Positions 46,096 through 57,725 of a stretch of DNA of 64,000 bases are shown piece by piece. This stretch comes from Sphagnum compactum. Its lineage: Eukaryota; Bryophyta; Sphagnopsida; Sphagnales. Location of the stretch: the NCBI GenBank assembly GCA_965153455.1, contig OZ234493.1, positions 13,816,213 to 13,880,212 of the forward strand, written 5' to 3'. Below the pieces are notes generated by a model. It worked only from the letters and a program-made list of their open reading frames with translations. It ran no database searches and was not told the origin of the DNA. Both the position numbers and the translations under genes were made by a program. The first letter of the stretch is position 1, and the number at the start of each line of letters is the position of its first letter.

Positions 46096-48350
46096 ATTAT
46101 CAAGCATCAACTTATCTACCTACATGGCTCTCAACGTACCCCTATACCCTTATATATACCCTCACATAATATGCCCTTAATAAATTTCAATATATATTTA
46201 AGGGTTTTAGGTTCACGTCATCATTGTTATCAATATTCGATTATTTTTGTAACTTATGTGATATATGACAAGTTAAGTGGATGAGAAATCGTTCACAATT
46301 CATCCTCTTGGAAGGATTAGTTGTTATTAGTTGCATTATAATTTATAAATATGACCTAATGCGAATTTTTTTACAAAAAAATAGTTACAAAAAAAGTCAC
46401 TAGTTGTAGTTGGAGACGATAATTAACAAGTTGCATATAGTTACAAAATGCATGGTTGCATTGTAAAAAAATTCATCTAATGATTAACTAAGAAATTTTT
46501 AGAATCCTTTTAGTGTATGGTAACACTCAAAAAGGAGGGCCTTTCCCACAATAAGGGCCCCTTGAGGTGGAGCCAACGGATGATTATTTTGAGAATGCTT
46601 TGTTCCAAGACGTTATGCATTGTAAAGCATGCTCCTAGTTAAAATATTGTATTTTCATTTTAATGTGATAATACCCAATAGCTATCCGCTAAATTCCTAT
46701 CAAATAACATAAGGAAAAAAAATGAGGCTAGCTATTTTGAAAATGAAATGCTAGCATGAATGGGCATTTAAAATGCTTTCAAAATGCTTATTGAGGAGAA
46801 ATTGCACTAAACAAAGCACCCTACAAAATACACTAGGAAATTTTGGTATAAATTAAGGTTCAACTTAAAATACAAAGTGCATAAATCTTTCTTTTGAGAA
46901 CGAGAATGGCTCTCTACCATAGTGAAATCCTTTAAGCTAAATGTTCAATCCCTTCACTTAATATGTTAACCACACAATAATATGATTTGGGATTACACTA
47001 TTAAGTGCTTAAAATGCTTTTTTTTTCCCCAACAAATAATTTACTTTTGTGAAAATCCAAAATAAATCAATAAATAACATTGGCACCCAACCCACATACA
47101 TGGGTATTCACCAATGTTGGTCCGGTGTCAATTTTTTGGTATAGCAATCCGGTCTTGGTTTATATAGGTGTCTCCAAAAAAATTTATTACAATAGGAAAT
47201 TGATACTAAGGGATCAATACAAATTTTTATACCAATGTGATGTGATGTATATGTTGTGTATTATGAATTGGTGAGATATTGGCATCAAAATAAATACCTT
47301 TGACATTAAAGGTGTTGATGATAATAAGAAAAATTTCTCAAAAAGTCTTGAGACAAATGAAGAACAACTTGTTTTTTTAATAACTATCACTTGTTACACC
47401 ATGTTTTTGTAAAATTTTGGGGTTCAAATATATGGTGCATGGGAATTATAATATGGAGAATTTCACTTTTTTCCCTCAAAATGTGCCAACTTTGGACCAT
47501 TTGTTTCCAAAAAAAATCTTTTGCAAAAAATCCTTGGACAGTTCACAACCCCTTTTTTCTTGTTGCCAAGTGGTGAAAATTCACGACAAGAAAAAAACCT
47601 TGCTTGGAAACACAAGTTTGTGTGTTTTTTACAATACAAAATTGTATGTAATTATGAAATTCAAAAAATGTGAAATTAATATCATTATGGTATTTTATTA
47701 TATTTTATTAAAAATGTATGTTTGAATTTATTGTCTAAGTCGAGATACTTGAAACTCGTGTATTGTCTTTGCAATTGAAGTTAAAAGCATTACAAAATCA
47801 ATGGAAAGTATACAAATAGAAAATTTTAATAATATTTAGCTATGAGATTAAAGAAATATGAATCTACATAATTAACTTTACAAGGAATTTTGTGAATGTT
47901 GGTCCTAGCAAAGAGTGGGAAAAAACTACTAAATTTAGTAAAATGAACAATACCAAGATATGCACATTTGCAACTAATCAAGAATTCAACATTCTTATAG
48001 GGATGGTTAGTAGGATCAAATAGCGTTATGATGGTATTTTTTCATTAAAATTAAAATGTCTTTCTAGTTTTTATAAGTTGTAAAATTGTTTGTTCATTCA
48101 GGTTTCCATTTTAGAACTTACTATCACATGCTATTCAATTTGCAAACATTGAAGCAACATGGAATAGCATGCTTGTGAATGAAAAAGAAAGCGGATTGTA
48201 GTACCACAAAAGTAATGGGTGCAAAGACCACCTCAAGATGTAAAGTTGAGGGAAGCTAAGCTTAATCCAGTCCAAATTGGCAACCATTTTGCAAGGAACC
48301 CGATGCTTTGAGGCTTTTCCCGTTCCCTTTCCATAGGGTACTTTGGTGCC
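46096..48350. other. AT-rich intergenic DNA, no gene seen
   Basis: AT-rich with short chance frames (for example 47080-47274, 47417-47725 plus) that lack family features. No terminal repeats recognised. Confidence 0.55.
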
Positions 48351-48353
48351 TTT

Positions 48354-48388
48354 TTTAGGGTTTAGGGTTTTTTACCCTAAACCCTAAA
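48354..48388. repeat. Head-to-head telomeric repeats forming a perfect hairpin
   Basis: Two TTTAGGG units (48354-48367), a 7-bp spacer (TTTTTTA), then two CCCTAAA units (48375-48388). The arms are exact 14-bp inverted complements. Confidence 0.95.
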
Positions 48389-49205
48389 GGTGGACTACTA
48401 CAATACCATTCTTTGAGTTAGTTGTTCTAGTACCTTCTTTTCAAAGTGGTTTCACAAGTCTTTGCTTCATTGTATGTATCCTTAGCATGATTTTGAACTT
48501 TGCTTCCATAAGTCAACAATTTTATTTAAAAAGTTGTCACGTATCTTTGGTGGGCCATTTCCACATTGTGTGTATGAATTAGGTAATATGTGATTGTAGG
48601 AAATGAAAATACTTTCAAAGGCCTTTTTAAATAAAGGGTGGGATCAAAAGAGGCCTAAAATTTCCCCAACCCATAGGGTCCCCCCAACTAGCTCAAAATG
48701 TGCCGTAAGTGACCCTTCCTAGTATGTAATTTCTCCGCACTTTTGGGGGAGAGAGACAACATGCACCTCCCCAAGGCTAAGGTTCTCCTTTATCAACCTA
48801 ATCCGAGCAAAATTGGCTTAGTGTCAAAATTATGCTTAGTTGCATGACTGGGGAAGGGGGGGGGCATGTTGCACTTGACCTCCCCACCATTATGTTATTG
48901 GTTCCCTTGAATCTAATAAAGGGAAATAGTAGTTATTAGTATTTTGTTTTAAAAATATGATCCTAAGAAGAAAAAAATCCCACAAAAAAGGCAAATTTGA
49001 ATGAAACAAAACAAAACTTGTTATGAACCTAGTGTTATTTTATAGCTCACACTCCATTTGCACACCTTTACTCATTGCATTTGATTTCCACTCAAGTCAA
49101 GTACAAAGTGGAAGGGCATTTCTTCCTTCCTTTATAAGAAGAAGATATGCATACATTGCTTTTTGATCTCACCATGAAGCACTCTCAGAAATTTCCTAGT
49201 CTTAT
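48389..49205. other. Intergenic DNA, no gene seen
   Basis: Mixed-composition sequence with short homopolymers (G-run near 48,855). No coding or RNA feature recognised. Confidence 0.5.
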
Positions 49206-49855
49206 TTACAGGGCAACCTTCTTATATATATGAATATATCCCTTTTAGAAACTTTTAGAAAAGGGGAGGGTTCTTACGCCTACTCCTCTAGAGCTACATA
49301 GGCGGGATCTTACACCTAGTTGTAAGACACCTCCCCAATCTTGAAGGGAGGATATTAAAAAGGCAATGGGTCCCATTGAGGGCACCTTATATGTATGGAT
49401 ATCCCTTTTAGAAAAGGGGAGGGTTATTACACCTACTCCTCAAGGGTGGGAGGGATCTTATGCCTACTTTTAAGATACCTCTCCAATCTTGAAGGGAGGA
49501 TGTTAAATCGCCAATGGGTCCTTATTCAGAGCACCTTATATCTATGAATATATATATCCCTTTTAGAAAAGGGGAGGGTTCTGGTGCCTACTCCTCAAGA
49601 GCTGCGGGAGGGATCTTATGCCTATATGTAAGATACCTCCCCAGTCTTGAAAGGAGGATGTTAAATCGCCAATGGGCCCTTATTGAGGGCACCTAATATG
49701 CACGAATATCCCTTTTAGAAAAAGGGAGGGTTCTTACGCCTACTCCTCAAGAGCTGTGGGAGGGACCTTATGCCTACTTTTAAGATACCTCCAGGTCTTG
49801 AAGGGAGGATGTTTTATTGCCATTGGGTCCTTATTGCAGACAAGTACAAAGTATC
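49206..49855 (+). repeat. About 153-bp tandem repeat, four copies
   Basis: The word AAGGGGAGGG recurs at 49261, 49414 and 49569, and as AAAGGGAGGG at 49721 (spacing 153, 155, 152). Each is preceded by ATATCCCTTTTAGAAA and followed by TTACGCCTACTCCTC. Then come 'agatacctc', CAATCTTGAAGGGAGGATGTTA and CAATGGGTCC. Units contain a CCTCCC...GGGAGG inverted pair. Copies differ by scattered substitutions. Non-coding. Confidence 0.9.
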
Positions 49856-51227
49856 CTTTGTTTCATATTTCCCTGACTGCCCAATTGCCCGACCAAGATG
49901 CATCATCCTTTAGTCTCGTCTCGTCTAGTTGTGACCAAAGACATCCCGATGCATTCCGGGCAACAAATTTTGTATCGAATTTAATAATTTCTGCATCATT
50001 CTTCTTCATGCACCCGTCGTTACGTACCATGTGAACCTGGTTCGTTCATTGGGTTTGATTGATATACGGGTTTTTTCAAATGGAAGGCCACATTAAGAGG
50101 GTTTTCCGAATAGAAGGCCACATTAAGAGTCCGCAAGAGATGGACATGCAAATTTGTCCGAACATATGTGTAAAAATATCTCCTGAATTTGGTCCGTATC
50201 TGGTCTCTTAAGTGAGTAGTATTGTATCGTTCAAAAGAAAGTAAGTAAGTACATGCTGAAGGCACGCCTCGAATCTTGGCCAATTATGTCTTTCGGGCAG
50301 ATGGGTTGGGCATGTAAGGGTCGGATTGAGATGGGGAAGACGGGTTATACATCAAATAATAGAAAGAACTTGTAGTTTGGTTTCTTTGGTGTCCGGGTTG
50401 GTGATCATTGTTTGTTGCTTTTTTTTTCTTCTTCTTCTTTTTTCGGCCGGTTCGTCTCTCCGGAGTCTAGGTGGTGCAATTGGTAGAACTATGTCAATAT
50501 AATGGTACGTCGTGTTTGTACACTTCTTTTTTTTTAATTTTAAAAATACGTAATAATAACATGAGGCACTCCGTTTGTGGTTGTGTGGTCGTGTGTCTTT
50601 GGATGCAAAAAAAAAGAAAAAGTTGTGGCTTTGTTTTATCCTTGACCAATTTTGAGGTAAAAAAGAAAGAAAGAAGTTTCCGGCATTTCGCGTACTCAAA
50701 TGAGGTTCCGATGCTTCACTCGGAAACTATGAGACAAATATCGTTAAGAAATTATGTGACGAAAAAAAAAATAAAAATATATATATATATATATATTTGG
50801 TGGTTTTTCTTCTTCTTATTCTCTTGGGGGCCTTTTTTTTTTCTTTTTCTTTTTTCCATTTCAAGCAATGGGGTGGGGTTTTCCTTAGATTCTCTTTTGA
50901 AGATAAGCTTCTTTTGTTTCCTCAAATTAATAAAGACCCCCCAATCTTCTTCACTCACAAGAATACGGTCAAGAAAACAACAACATCCCGAGGTAACGTA
51001 GGGCCCAACTCGGCAAGAAAATAAGGCTCTTGTGACTCCATCGTCAAAGCAATCACTAAAAGGAAAGGGACGGAATGTTCCGAGTGCTTTTTGGACCAAT
51101 ACCCAACAAGTATCCCCAAACCTAAAGACTATTTTTTAAAATTTATTATTAAAAATATTTATTTAATTATTATTTTTAATTTAGAAAAACAATCCTTCAA
51201 TGATTGAGAAATAACAAATACACACAC

Positions 51228-51258
<31 letters not shown>

Positions 51259-51670
51259 TACTTGTGCACATGCCTCTCAATGCTGCACCGTTGAAAGGAA
51301 GGAATGAACGGAACCTTGAAAGTGTTTTGAAAGAGGGAAGGAAGTAAGGAACGGAACCTTGTAGGCGTTTCCCAAGAGTTAGGAAGATGAAGTTTTTGCG
51401 GGTCAAAAGTGTGTTTTGTTGACATGGAACAAAATCATCCACATCATAAAAGAATGCACAAATCAAACTCCCCCCTTGGCCTCTCCTCATATTACGACTA
51501 CTACTACCATTGAGCCTGGACATTTTTTTGTCACGGAAATAATGCATTCACCCAAAACCAACACTTTCTTTGGGGAAAAATCAAAATAAAAAAGGTGAGG
51601 CCAAGGTTGTTTGGTAGGGATGAGGTTGCTTGGTTGGGTCACATAAATTCACTTAAACACACCCAAAAAA
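49856..51670. other. Intergenic DNA with microsatellites, no gene
   Basis: Moderate GC between 49,860 and 50,340, then T/A-rich. (TA)n at 50,777-50,796; compound (CT)n(CA)n at 51,222-51,259. Frames here overlap simple repeats or each other on opposite strands; none shows a domain. Confidence 0.5.
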
Positions 51671-51676
51671 ACAAGG

Positions 51677-51945
51677 AAAATTTTTAATTCACACATTTTT
51701 TGGTTAAATTCACACCCTTTCTTCGCGCGTCCGATTTTATGCAGATTAAACTTTAAGAGTATGTTCCTTTATCAGTTCAATTACTTCTGTGGGCAAGTTC
51801 TCGAGTTGTGCCCTGATTGACCACAGACCCCACACTTGTGTCCAAGGGGGGTGGGGCAAACACACTCAAATTTAATCTGCATATAATCGGACGCGCGAAG
51901 AAAGGGTGTGAATTTAACCAAAAAAGTGTGAATTTAAATTTTTTC
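51677..51945. mobile_element. Foldback/MITE-like element with about 80-bp inverted repeats
   Basis: The left arm (51,677-51,758) contains TTTGGTTAAATTCACACCCT, 'ttcttcgcgcgtccgatt' and 'atgcagattaaa'. The right arm (51,865-51,945) is its reverse complement with only a handful of differences, around a 106-bp loop. The transcript would fold into a long hairpin. It could be a MITE or a small-RNA-producing inverted duplication. No clear target duplication. Confidence 0.75.
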
Positions 51946-52034
51946 AAATATATATATATATATATATTGAAAAATCGTTTCAACCCCCAAAACCCCCCTT
52001 ATTACCCCTCCTTCCCCCCCCCCCCCCAAGGGCA

Positions 52035-52206
52035 GCTTGGAATCAGTGTTTTTTTTCTAGCGAAATTTCGATAAGTTTTCATAAATAAATTGGGAAAACT
52101 TTATTTTTCTAGTGTAAATTCCACTACTTTTGCTATTTTTTTGGTTTGAATTTCGCCAAAATTTTGATATAACAAAAAGTGAAAAAAAAACACTGAATTT
52201 CCAAGC
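52035..52206. mobile_element. 172-bp foldback MITE with CAGTGTTTTTTTT ends
   Basis: GCTTGGAATCAGTGTTTTTT at the left is matched on the other strand at the right by GCTTGGAAATTCAGTGTTTTTTTT. Inner pieces GCGAAATTTCG and TTCGCCAAAATTTTG also pair roughly. The CAGTG core is hAT-like. A poly-C run abuts its left side. Confidence 0.6.
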
Positions 52207-52689
52207 CCCCATTTAAAGAAAACCTCCACCACAAAATAATTAATTAAGTAATTAAATAAATAAAAACTTTGAGGTCTAAAAAGTGGTACCTTTAATATAA
52301 CTTTAAATAATGAAAAAACAATTTGACAAACTTTTCATCTAATTTTTTTTTTGTCACCTTTTCACCCCCAATTTTTGCTCTGGCCAAGTTGAGTCTACAG
52401 GGGATGGAGATTAAATTACTTTTACTTACCTACGATTCCAACTACCTACCTACTTACCTTAGCATTTACCATCCCTGTCCCCTGCCCCTCTCCGCCCCTT
52501 GTCCAAATTCAGTTGTCCTGAAACAGGACACACGATGTGACACGCGGCGTGTCCTTAGTCGGCTATGAGTTTGACAAACTTGCTCCCCTCCCAGCGACAG
52601 GGAGCCAAAACCGGCCGCAGCACAGGAAGCTAGGTACCTACCTACCTATCTCCGAAAAGATAGGGTAGGAAAAGGACACACCACGCAGA

Positions 52690-53235
52690 CTTTTTTCTTT
52701 TTTTTTTACTGCCGAGATTTCGCCAAAAAACGAAATAATAATTTAAAAGTCCAAGAAAAGTGATTCTGGAGAGGTTTCAGTCGCCAGAAGTGACAAAAAT
52801 AAAAGTCAAATAATCATCAATTTCTAAATTTTTCTTCAGTTTTCTGTAGCCATAATTATAATTACAAATTTTATTTCATATCTGCTTTAAAGCCAAATTT
52901 GGCTAAATCCTCCTAGGGATGATTGTCATTTTTTCCTATAGATATCAAGCCACTACAGCAGTGTATGTGTGTGTTTTTTTTCACAGGCGGAATTTCGCCC
53001 AAAAGAGAAATTAAAAATATGGAAAAGAAGTGATCTTGAAGGTTTTTAGTTGCCAGAAGTGAGGGAAAAAAGGAAAAATAAAAAATAAGGCTAACCGTGG
53101 CCAGATTCGTATACTTGGTTCTCTCATTGTGTAGCCAAAAATAAATTGATGGATGATTAAAAGATTTTTTCCTTTATTTCAGGTTTATAGCCAGATTTAG
53201 CTAAATCTTCCTAACGATGATCGCCACTTTGGCTA
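52690..53235 (+). repeat. Direct duplication of about 260 bp upstream of glutamine synthetase
   Basis: Copy 1 (about 52,690-52,945) and copy 2 (about 52,978-53,235) share, in order: T-run, 'gatttcgcc' or 'aatttcgcccaaaa', 'aagaa(g/a)agtgat.ctg.a', AGGTTT.AGT.GCCAGAAGTGA, 'tgtagcca', and 'gccaaatttggctaaatc(c/t)tcct' with a following 'gatgat.g.ca'. Substituted and indel-rich, so old. Lies 400 bp or more before the start codon. Confidence 0.65.
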
Positions 53236-53399
53236 CAAACAAAAATTCCTAAAAAACACACTTGAGCAACAGAAAAACAATTTGTTAAAAAAAAACTCAC
53301 TTACCACGGCGGGCAAGTGGGGTAAATAAAAAAAAACGACGACTAAGAAGGGGAGTAAAAAGTAAGAAGGTTATTATTAGCCTACAACTAAAATTACCA

Positions 53400-53629
53400 C
53401 TTTCTCCTTTTGCCTTTTTCTCACTCACAATTTTCTGCCCTTACTGCCCGAAAATGTTCTGCCCGTTCTGCCCGGCTTCTTTATCAAGGCCAGAGTCTCC
53501 TTGCACCTTGCGCTTCTTCTCTCTCTCTTCTCTCTCTGTCTGCGTTCTCTCTCTCTGTCCGATTTGCGCAGCGATCGTTCGATCGATCGAGAGCTTCGCT
53601 GCCTCCGTTGCGTTGCGGTGATTGTAGCC
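53400..53629 (+). promoter_or_regulatory. Glutamine synthetase leader region, CT-rich
   Basis: The 230 bp before the start codon are pyrimidine-rich (CTCTCTCTTCTCTCTCTGTC near 53,520) and contain the palindromic GATCGATCGA. Long CT runs are typical of plant 5' leaders. The transcription start was not assigned and no confident TATA box was found. Confidence 0.4.
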
Positions 53630-56600
53630 ATGTCGGATCTGGACGAGTTGCTGAACTTGTCGCTTGAAGACAAGCATATCATCGCCGAATACATCTGGTA
53701 TGTTTTCCCTTTCTGGCGGTCTTGCCTTCGCTTTCTTTTCTCTTCTTTTCTTTTCTGTTCCGCCTCTGGTATAATGGCATTCTTGTGTATGTGTTGTGTT
53801 TTTTGCTGTTCTTTTCTTCTGCTGTTGAGAAAGGAACTTGAGTAGAACGGAGAGATTTCTTTTGGAATGGCGTTGAATTTTTATTTTATTTTTGCTTTGA
53901 ACTTTCTTTTCCACCTCTATTATGGCATTATTGTGTGCGTGCGTGTTTTTTTTGGCTGTTCTTTTCTTCTGATGTTGAGAAAGGAACTTGAGAAGAACGG
54001 AGAGATTTCTGTCGCATGGCGTTGGATTTTTTGTTTTTTTTGCTTTGCTCTTCTTTTCCGCCTCGGTTATGGCATTCTTGTGTGTTTTTTTCTTTTTCTT
54101 CTTTTCTTCTGGCGTTGAGAAGAGAGGAGAGATTCGGAATGGCGTTGGATTTTTGGTTGTTGCAAATAGCGGAGTGATGATGCTGACTGTCATTGGTGTG
54201 GAGTTTGTCTGTTTTGAATCCTTTGTTTTTAGTTTCGTTAGCGACGATTTTCCGGGGGTGTATGTAGGGGGATCGAGGAGTGTAGAGGCTGTCAGAGGGG
54301 GCTTAGTATTGTACTGAGAAGGTTGGTAGTACTTTTGGAAGTTTGTTCTGATTATTTCTCGATCTTAAAGACCGAGAAGAACGGTGTGCGTTGTTCTCAG
54401 TTTTTGTCGATCTCGAAGACCGTGAAGAACGATGTGCCTTTACACTTCGGGAGCAGCAAGCAGTGGAGATGTTTTGTGAGAAGGAGTGAACATGGCAAGA
54501 GACTTAGTTCTTCGCTTCGAGAGCGCTGAGTACCTTTTTTTTCCTGTCTCACTGATTATGTGCGTTTTTTCTTGGATTTTTGGTCCACAGGATAGGAGGC
54601 TCGGGCACGGATCTTCGCAGCAAAGCCAGGGTACGTCACAATGTGTTGTCCCCCCAATTTCGAGTGTTTACTGGGGTTGTGATGCAGAGAGTATGAGAAT
54701 GCTTCATAGTTGTTGTGCTGTGTTGCGTGTTGGACTTGAATTACTAGATTTCGTGTGTTAATACAGTGTGTGGCAATGTGCTCTTCCAACCAAAACTACA
54801 CGCGCCAGTCCATCCTGAGCACAAAAATGTCTGAAAGACGAGTGATCTGGAAACAGAAGTCCTAAGTCGCCGCTTGTTGTGGTGCAGACTCTACCTGGAC
54901 CTGTCACTGATCCCAAACAGTTGCCCAAGTGGAATTACGATGGCTCAAGTACTGGCCAAGCGCCAGGAGAAGACAGCGAAGTGATATTATAGTAAGTACC
55001 TCTGGATCTCTCTCAATTGTTTGCTTTTCTTGCTATAATTTAGTGGAAAGGGAAAGAAGAATTGCTCAACAAGGACAAAGGGAAATGATGAGATCATAGC
55101 TTCTAAATGGCAGATGCATTGGCTTGTCTGTGCAGTCCTCAGGCCATTTTCAAGGATCCCTTTCGAAGGGGACACAACATCTTGGTATATCTCTCCACTC
55201 TCACTATCCTGTTACATTTATCTGTTGCCTTTCGAGGCTTTCTACTACTCTGTGAGTAGAGAAATGGCCCGACATCTCCTGTTGTGATTGTTGCAGGTGA
55301 TATGTGATGCATATACTCCTCAAGGTGTGCCTATTCCAACCAACAAGCGAGCTGCAGCTGCAAAAGTTTTCGCCCAGAAGGAAGTTGCTGAGGAGGAGAC
55401 TTGGTAGGTTGATGTTTTGTTTTGAGATTGTGGGTGTTCAGAAGAGTCTCCTTCTTGGTGCAGGATACATAGTAACTTGCTGGTTGTCTTAGGAAGACTC
55501 AGAAGATGTGGCAGCTGGACTGGTGGTAAATCTCCAAAGATTCCTAAGGAAGTGCTGACTTTTGCACAGGTATGGGCTGGAACAAGAGTATACCTTGCTA
55601 CAAAAGGACGTGAAATGGCCTCTTGGATGGCCAGTGGGTGGTTTCCCTGGACCTCAGGTGGAGCTTCAGTTTGCTGTTTATTAGATATATTTATTCTGCA
55701 TTACATTTGTCTGGCTTTCTACTACTTTTGTTTGTGTTTGTGCATGTGTTGCACACATGTTAAACATGAGCAATTGATTCATTTTATCACTTCCAGAAGC
55801 ATATTATGTGACAGGATATGGGTTGTGTTCAAATTTGTCTTTTTCTAATAATACAGGGATTGGGCTTATCTTCATTAGTGGAAAATCGTTCATTGCATGT
55901 ATATGTCTCCATGTTGATTGTGTGCTAATTGAGGTTGGAAACTTGCAACAAATGGCTTGGTTTTTTATTTTAATAAAGTGTGCTTTATACCTTTGGAACA
56001 GGGACCCTATTATTGTGGGACTGGAGCTGACAAAGCTTGGGGCCGTGATATTGTAAATGCTCATTACAAGGCTTGCCTCTATGCTGGCATTCAGATCAGT
56101 GGGATAAATGGTGAGGTTATGCCTGGCCAGGTAAAAGATTCTCTTTCCACATGGTGGAGTACTTTGTGTGGAGCATCATTGTCATTATTTCAAACTAATT
56201 TGTTGCTAATTTGTTGCAGAAGATTGGCCTAGTTCTATGCTCTTATGTTTGATGAACATCTAGGGTTCAAGGAGGATTGTATTATGGCATCCGACGTGGC
56301 AAACTCAATTCTCTGACTGCTCAAAATTCTAAGAGTTGTTGTTTGTGCAATAGTGGGAGTTCCAAGTAGGACCTGCTCTTGGTATTTCAGCAGCAGACCA
56401 GCTATGGGCAGCTCGGTACATCCTTGAGGTACATTACTGGATTTGCTGAAGGTCACCAAGATGAATTCTGAAGTTGCATTACTATACAGCTATTGATAAA
56501 GAAAATATGGATCTTGAGGTGAACAGGCACACCTGTAGCTACCTGGCTTTCTCTGTTTTTTTTGGTGGTGAAACTATGAACCCTATATTACAGGGTATAT

Positions 56601-57725
56601 GTGTCAAATATTGTTGGTGGTTTTTACTGCAGAGGATTACGGAAATTGCAGGAGTGGTGCTTTCATTGGACCCTAAGCCTATTGAAGTAAGAATCCCTCT
56701 TACTTTGTAGCAATCTTGCATTGCTAACTTTCATTTTAGTTTCAGCATCCAAACAATTTGATTCTTGGACATTGCTTCTGATGTTGTTCATATTTCTGGT
56801 GATACAAAACAGGGTGATTGGAATGGTGCTGGTTGCCACACAAACTACAGGTAATATTCTTGTGTTTGAACTATCTGACAACATGTCTTCTGAAACACAT
56901 GCACTTAAATTTGACAAATATCTTTGGGTTCTCTGCCAATGTGGTGGGTAAGGCTGAATATTGTATTCTTGTCTCTGTCGAGATGTACCAGTGTGTAAAG
57001 CAAACATTTCAACACATGTTGTGGTGTGATTGTCCAACAGCACAAAGTCCATGCGTGCGGAGGGCGGTTTTGAAGTGATCAAAAAGGCTATCGAAAAACT
57101 TGGATTGAGGCATAAGGAACACATTGCTTCATATGGTGAAGGCAATGAACGACGATTGACTGGACGGCATGAGACAGCTGACATGAACACCTTTTCCTGG
57201 GTATGAGTGCCGTGTATAGCATGCATTCTAGACACTGTGCATTGCTGAACTGGTACCTGAGTCCTAGCTTTCTGTTGAATCACAACTTTTCTGCATTCTA
57301 ATGGTATCAAGGGGGTACATTCTATCTGCAGGGTGTTGCAAACCGTGGTGCTTCTATCCGTGTTGGTCGTGATACTGAGAGGGAGGGAAAAGGTGAAGCC
57401 ATCCTCAAAAATAGCTGAATATTTTTGGTGATGAAGTCCAGTCAATGTTTCATGGCAATGACACAATAAAATCTAATATCATCAAAACTGGGAGGGCTAC
57501 AGGCATAAGGCTGGAAACATAACTTAAGTGTGCAGACTGTTTCAAGGATCCTCAGTTTTGCAATTTCCGACAGTTGTGTTCCACTTTGTTTTGTATACAT
57601 GGTTGATGACAGTTGGAAGGGGTTTCATGCCAGGTTACTTTGAAGATCGTCGACCAGCATCAAACATGGACCCTTATATTGTCACAAGCTTGATTGCCTA
57701 TACAACAATCTTATGGAAGCCATAA
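53630..57725 (+). CDS. Cytosolic glutamine synthetase (GS1 type), 13 exons
   Basis: Catalyses ATP-dependent glutamine formation from glutamate and ammonia. Predicted exons: 53630-53697, 54591-54630, 54888-54991, 55136-55184, 55297-55403, 55570-55657, 56002-56130, 56354-56428, 56633-56686, 56813-56850, 57041-57200, 57332-57392 and 57634-57725. All are GT-AG, phases agree and there are no stops, giving 354 residues, the usual GS1 length. Motifs: [41 protein letters not shown] (catalytic Glu), [45 protein letters not shown] (ATP-site His-Asn), [14 protein letters not shown] and [10 protein letters not shown]. No transit peptide precedes [15 protein letters not shown], hence cytosolic. Oddities: EEETW before YGLEQ, and C-terminal [11 protein letters not shown] where plant sequences I recall have IAETT. 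The gene appears functional; intron 1 (893 bp) is the longest. Confidence 0.95.
53740..54165 (+). repeat. 140-150-bp triplicate in intron 1 of glutamine synthetase
   Basis: Three successive copies of TTTCTTTTC.GCCTC.(t)TATGGCATTCTTGTGTG, T-rich, CTTTTCTTCTG.(t/c)GTTGAGAA, GGAACTTGAG and 'agagattt...atggcgttg' place GTTGAGA at about 53,824, 53,974 and 54,114. They lie in the first intron, where regulatory sequences often reside in plants. Frames at 53,867-54,317 are translations of this repeat. Confidence 0.8.

Noticed and set aside
49206-49855. CRISPR-like or rRNA-spacer array
   Set aside because: The four 153-bp units are homologous over their whole length and no rRNA gene is near.
53501-53629. 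N-terminal transit-peptide extension of glutamine synthetase
   Set aside because: The frame is open upstream but begins at TTG; the first in-frame ATG is 53630, matching the GS1 family start.
53441-54193. 250-codon minus-strand frame over glutamine synthetase exon 1 and intron 1
   Set aside because: Lys/Glu-rich antisense of the T/C-rich leader and intron repeat; the plus-strand gene explains the region.
56663-57466. 267-codon minus-strand frame
   Set aside because: Antisense to glutamine synthetase exons 9-12 whose plus-strand reading is unambiguous.
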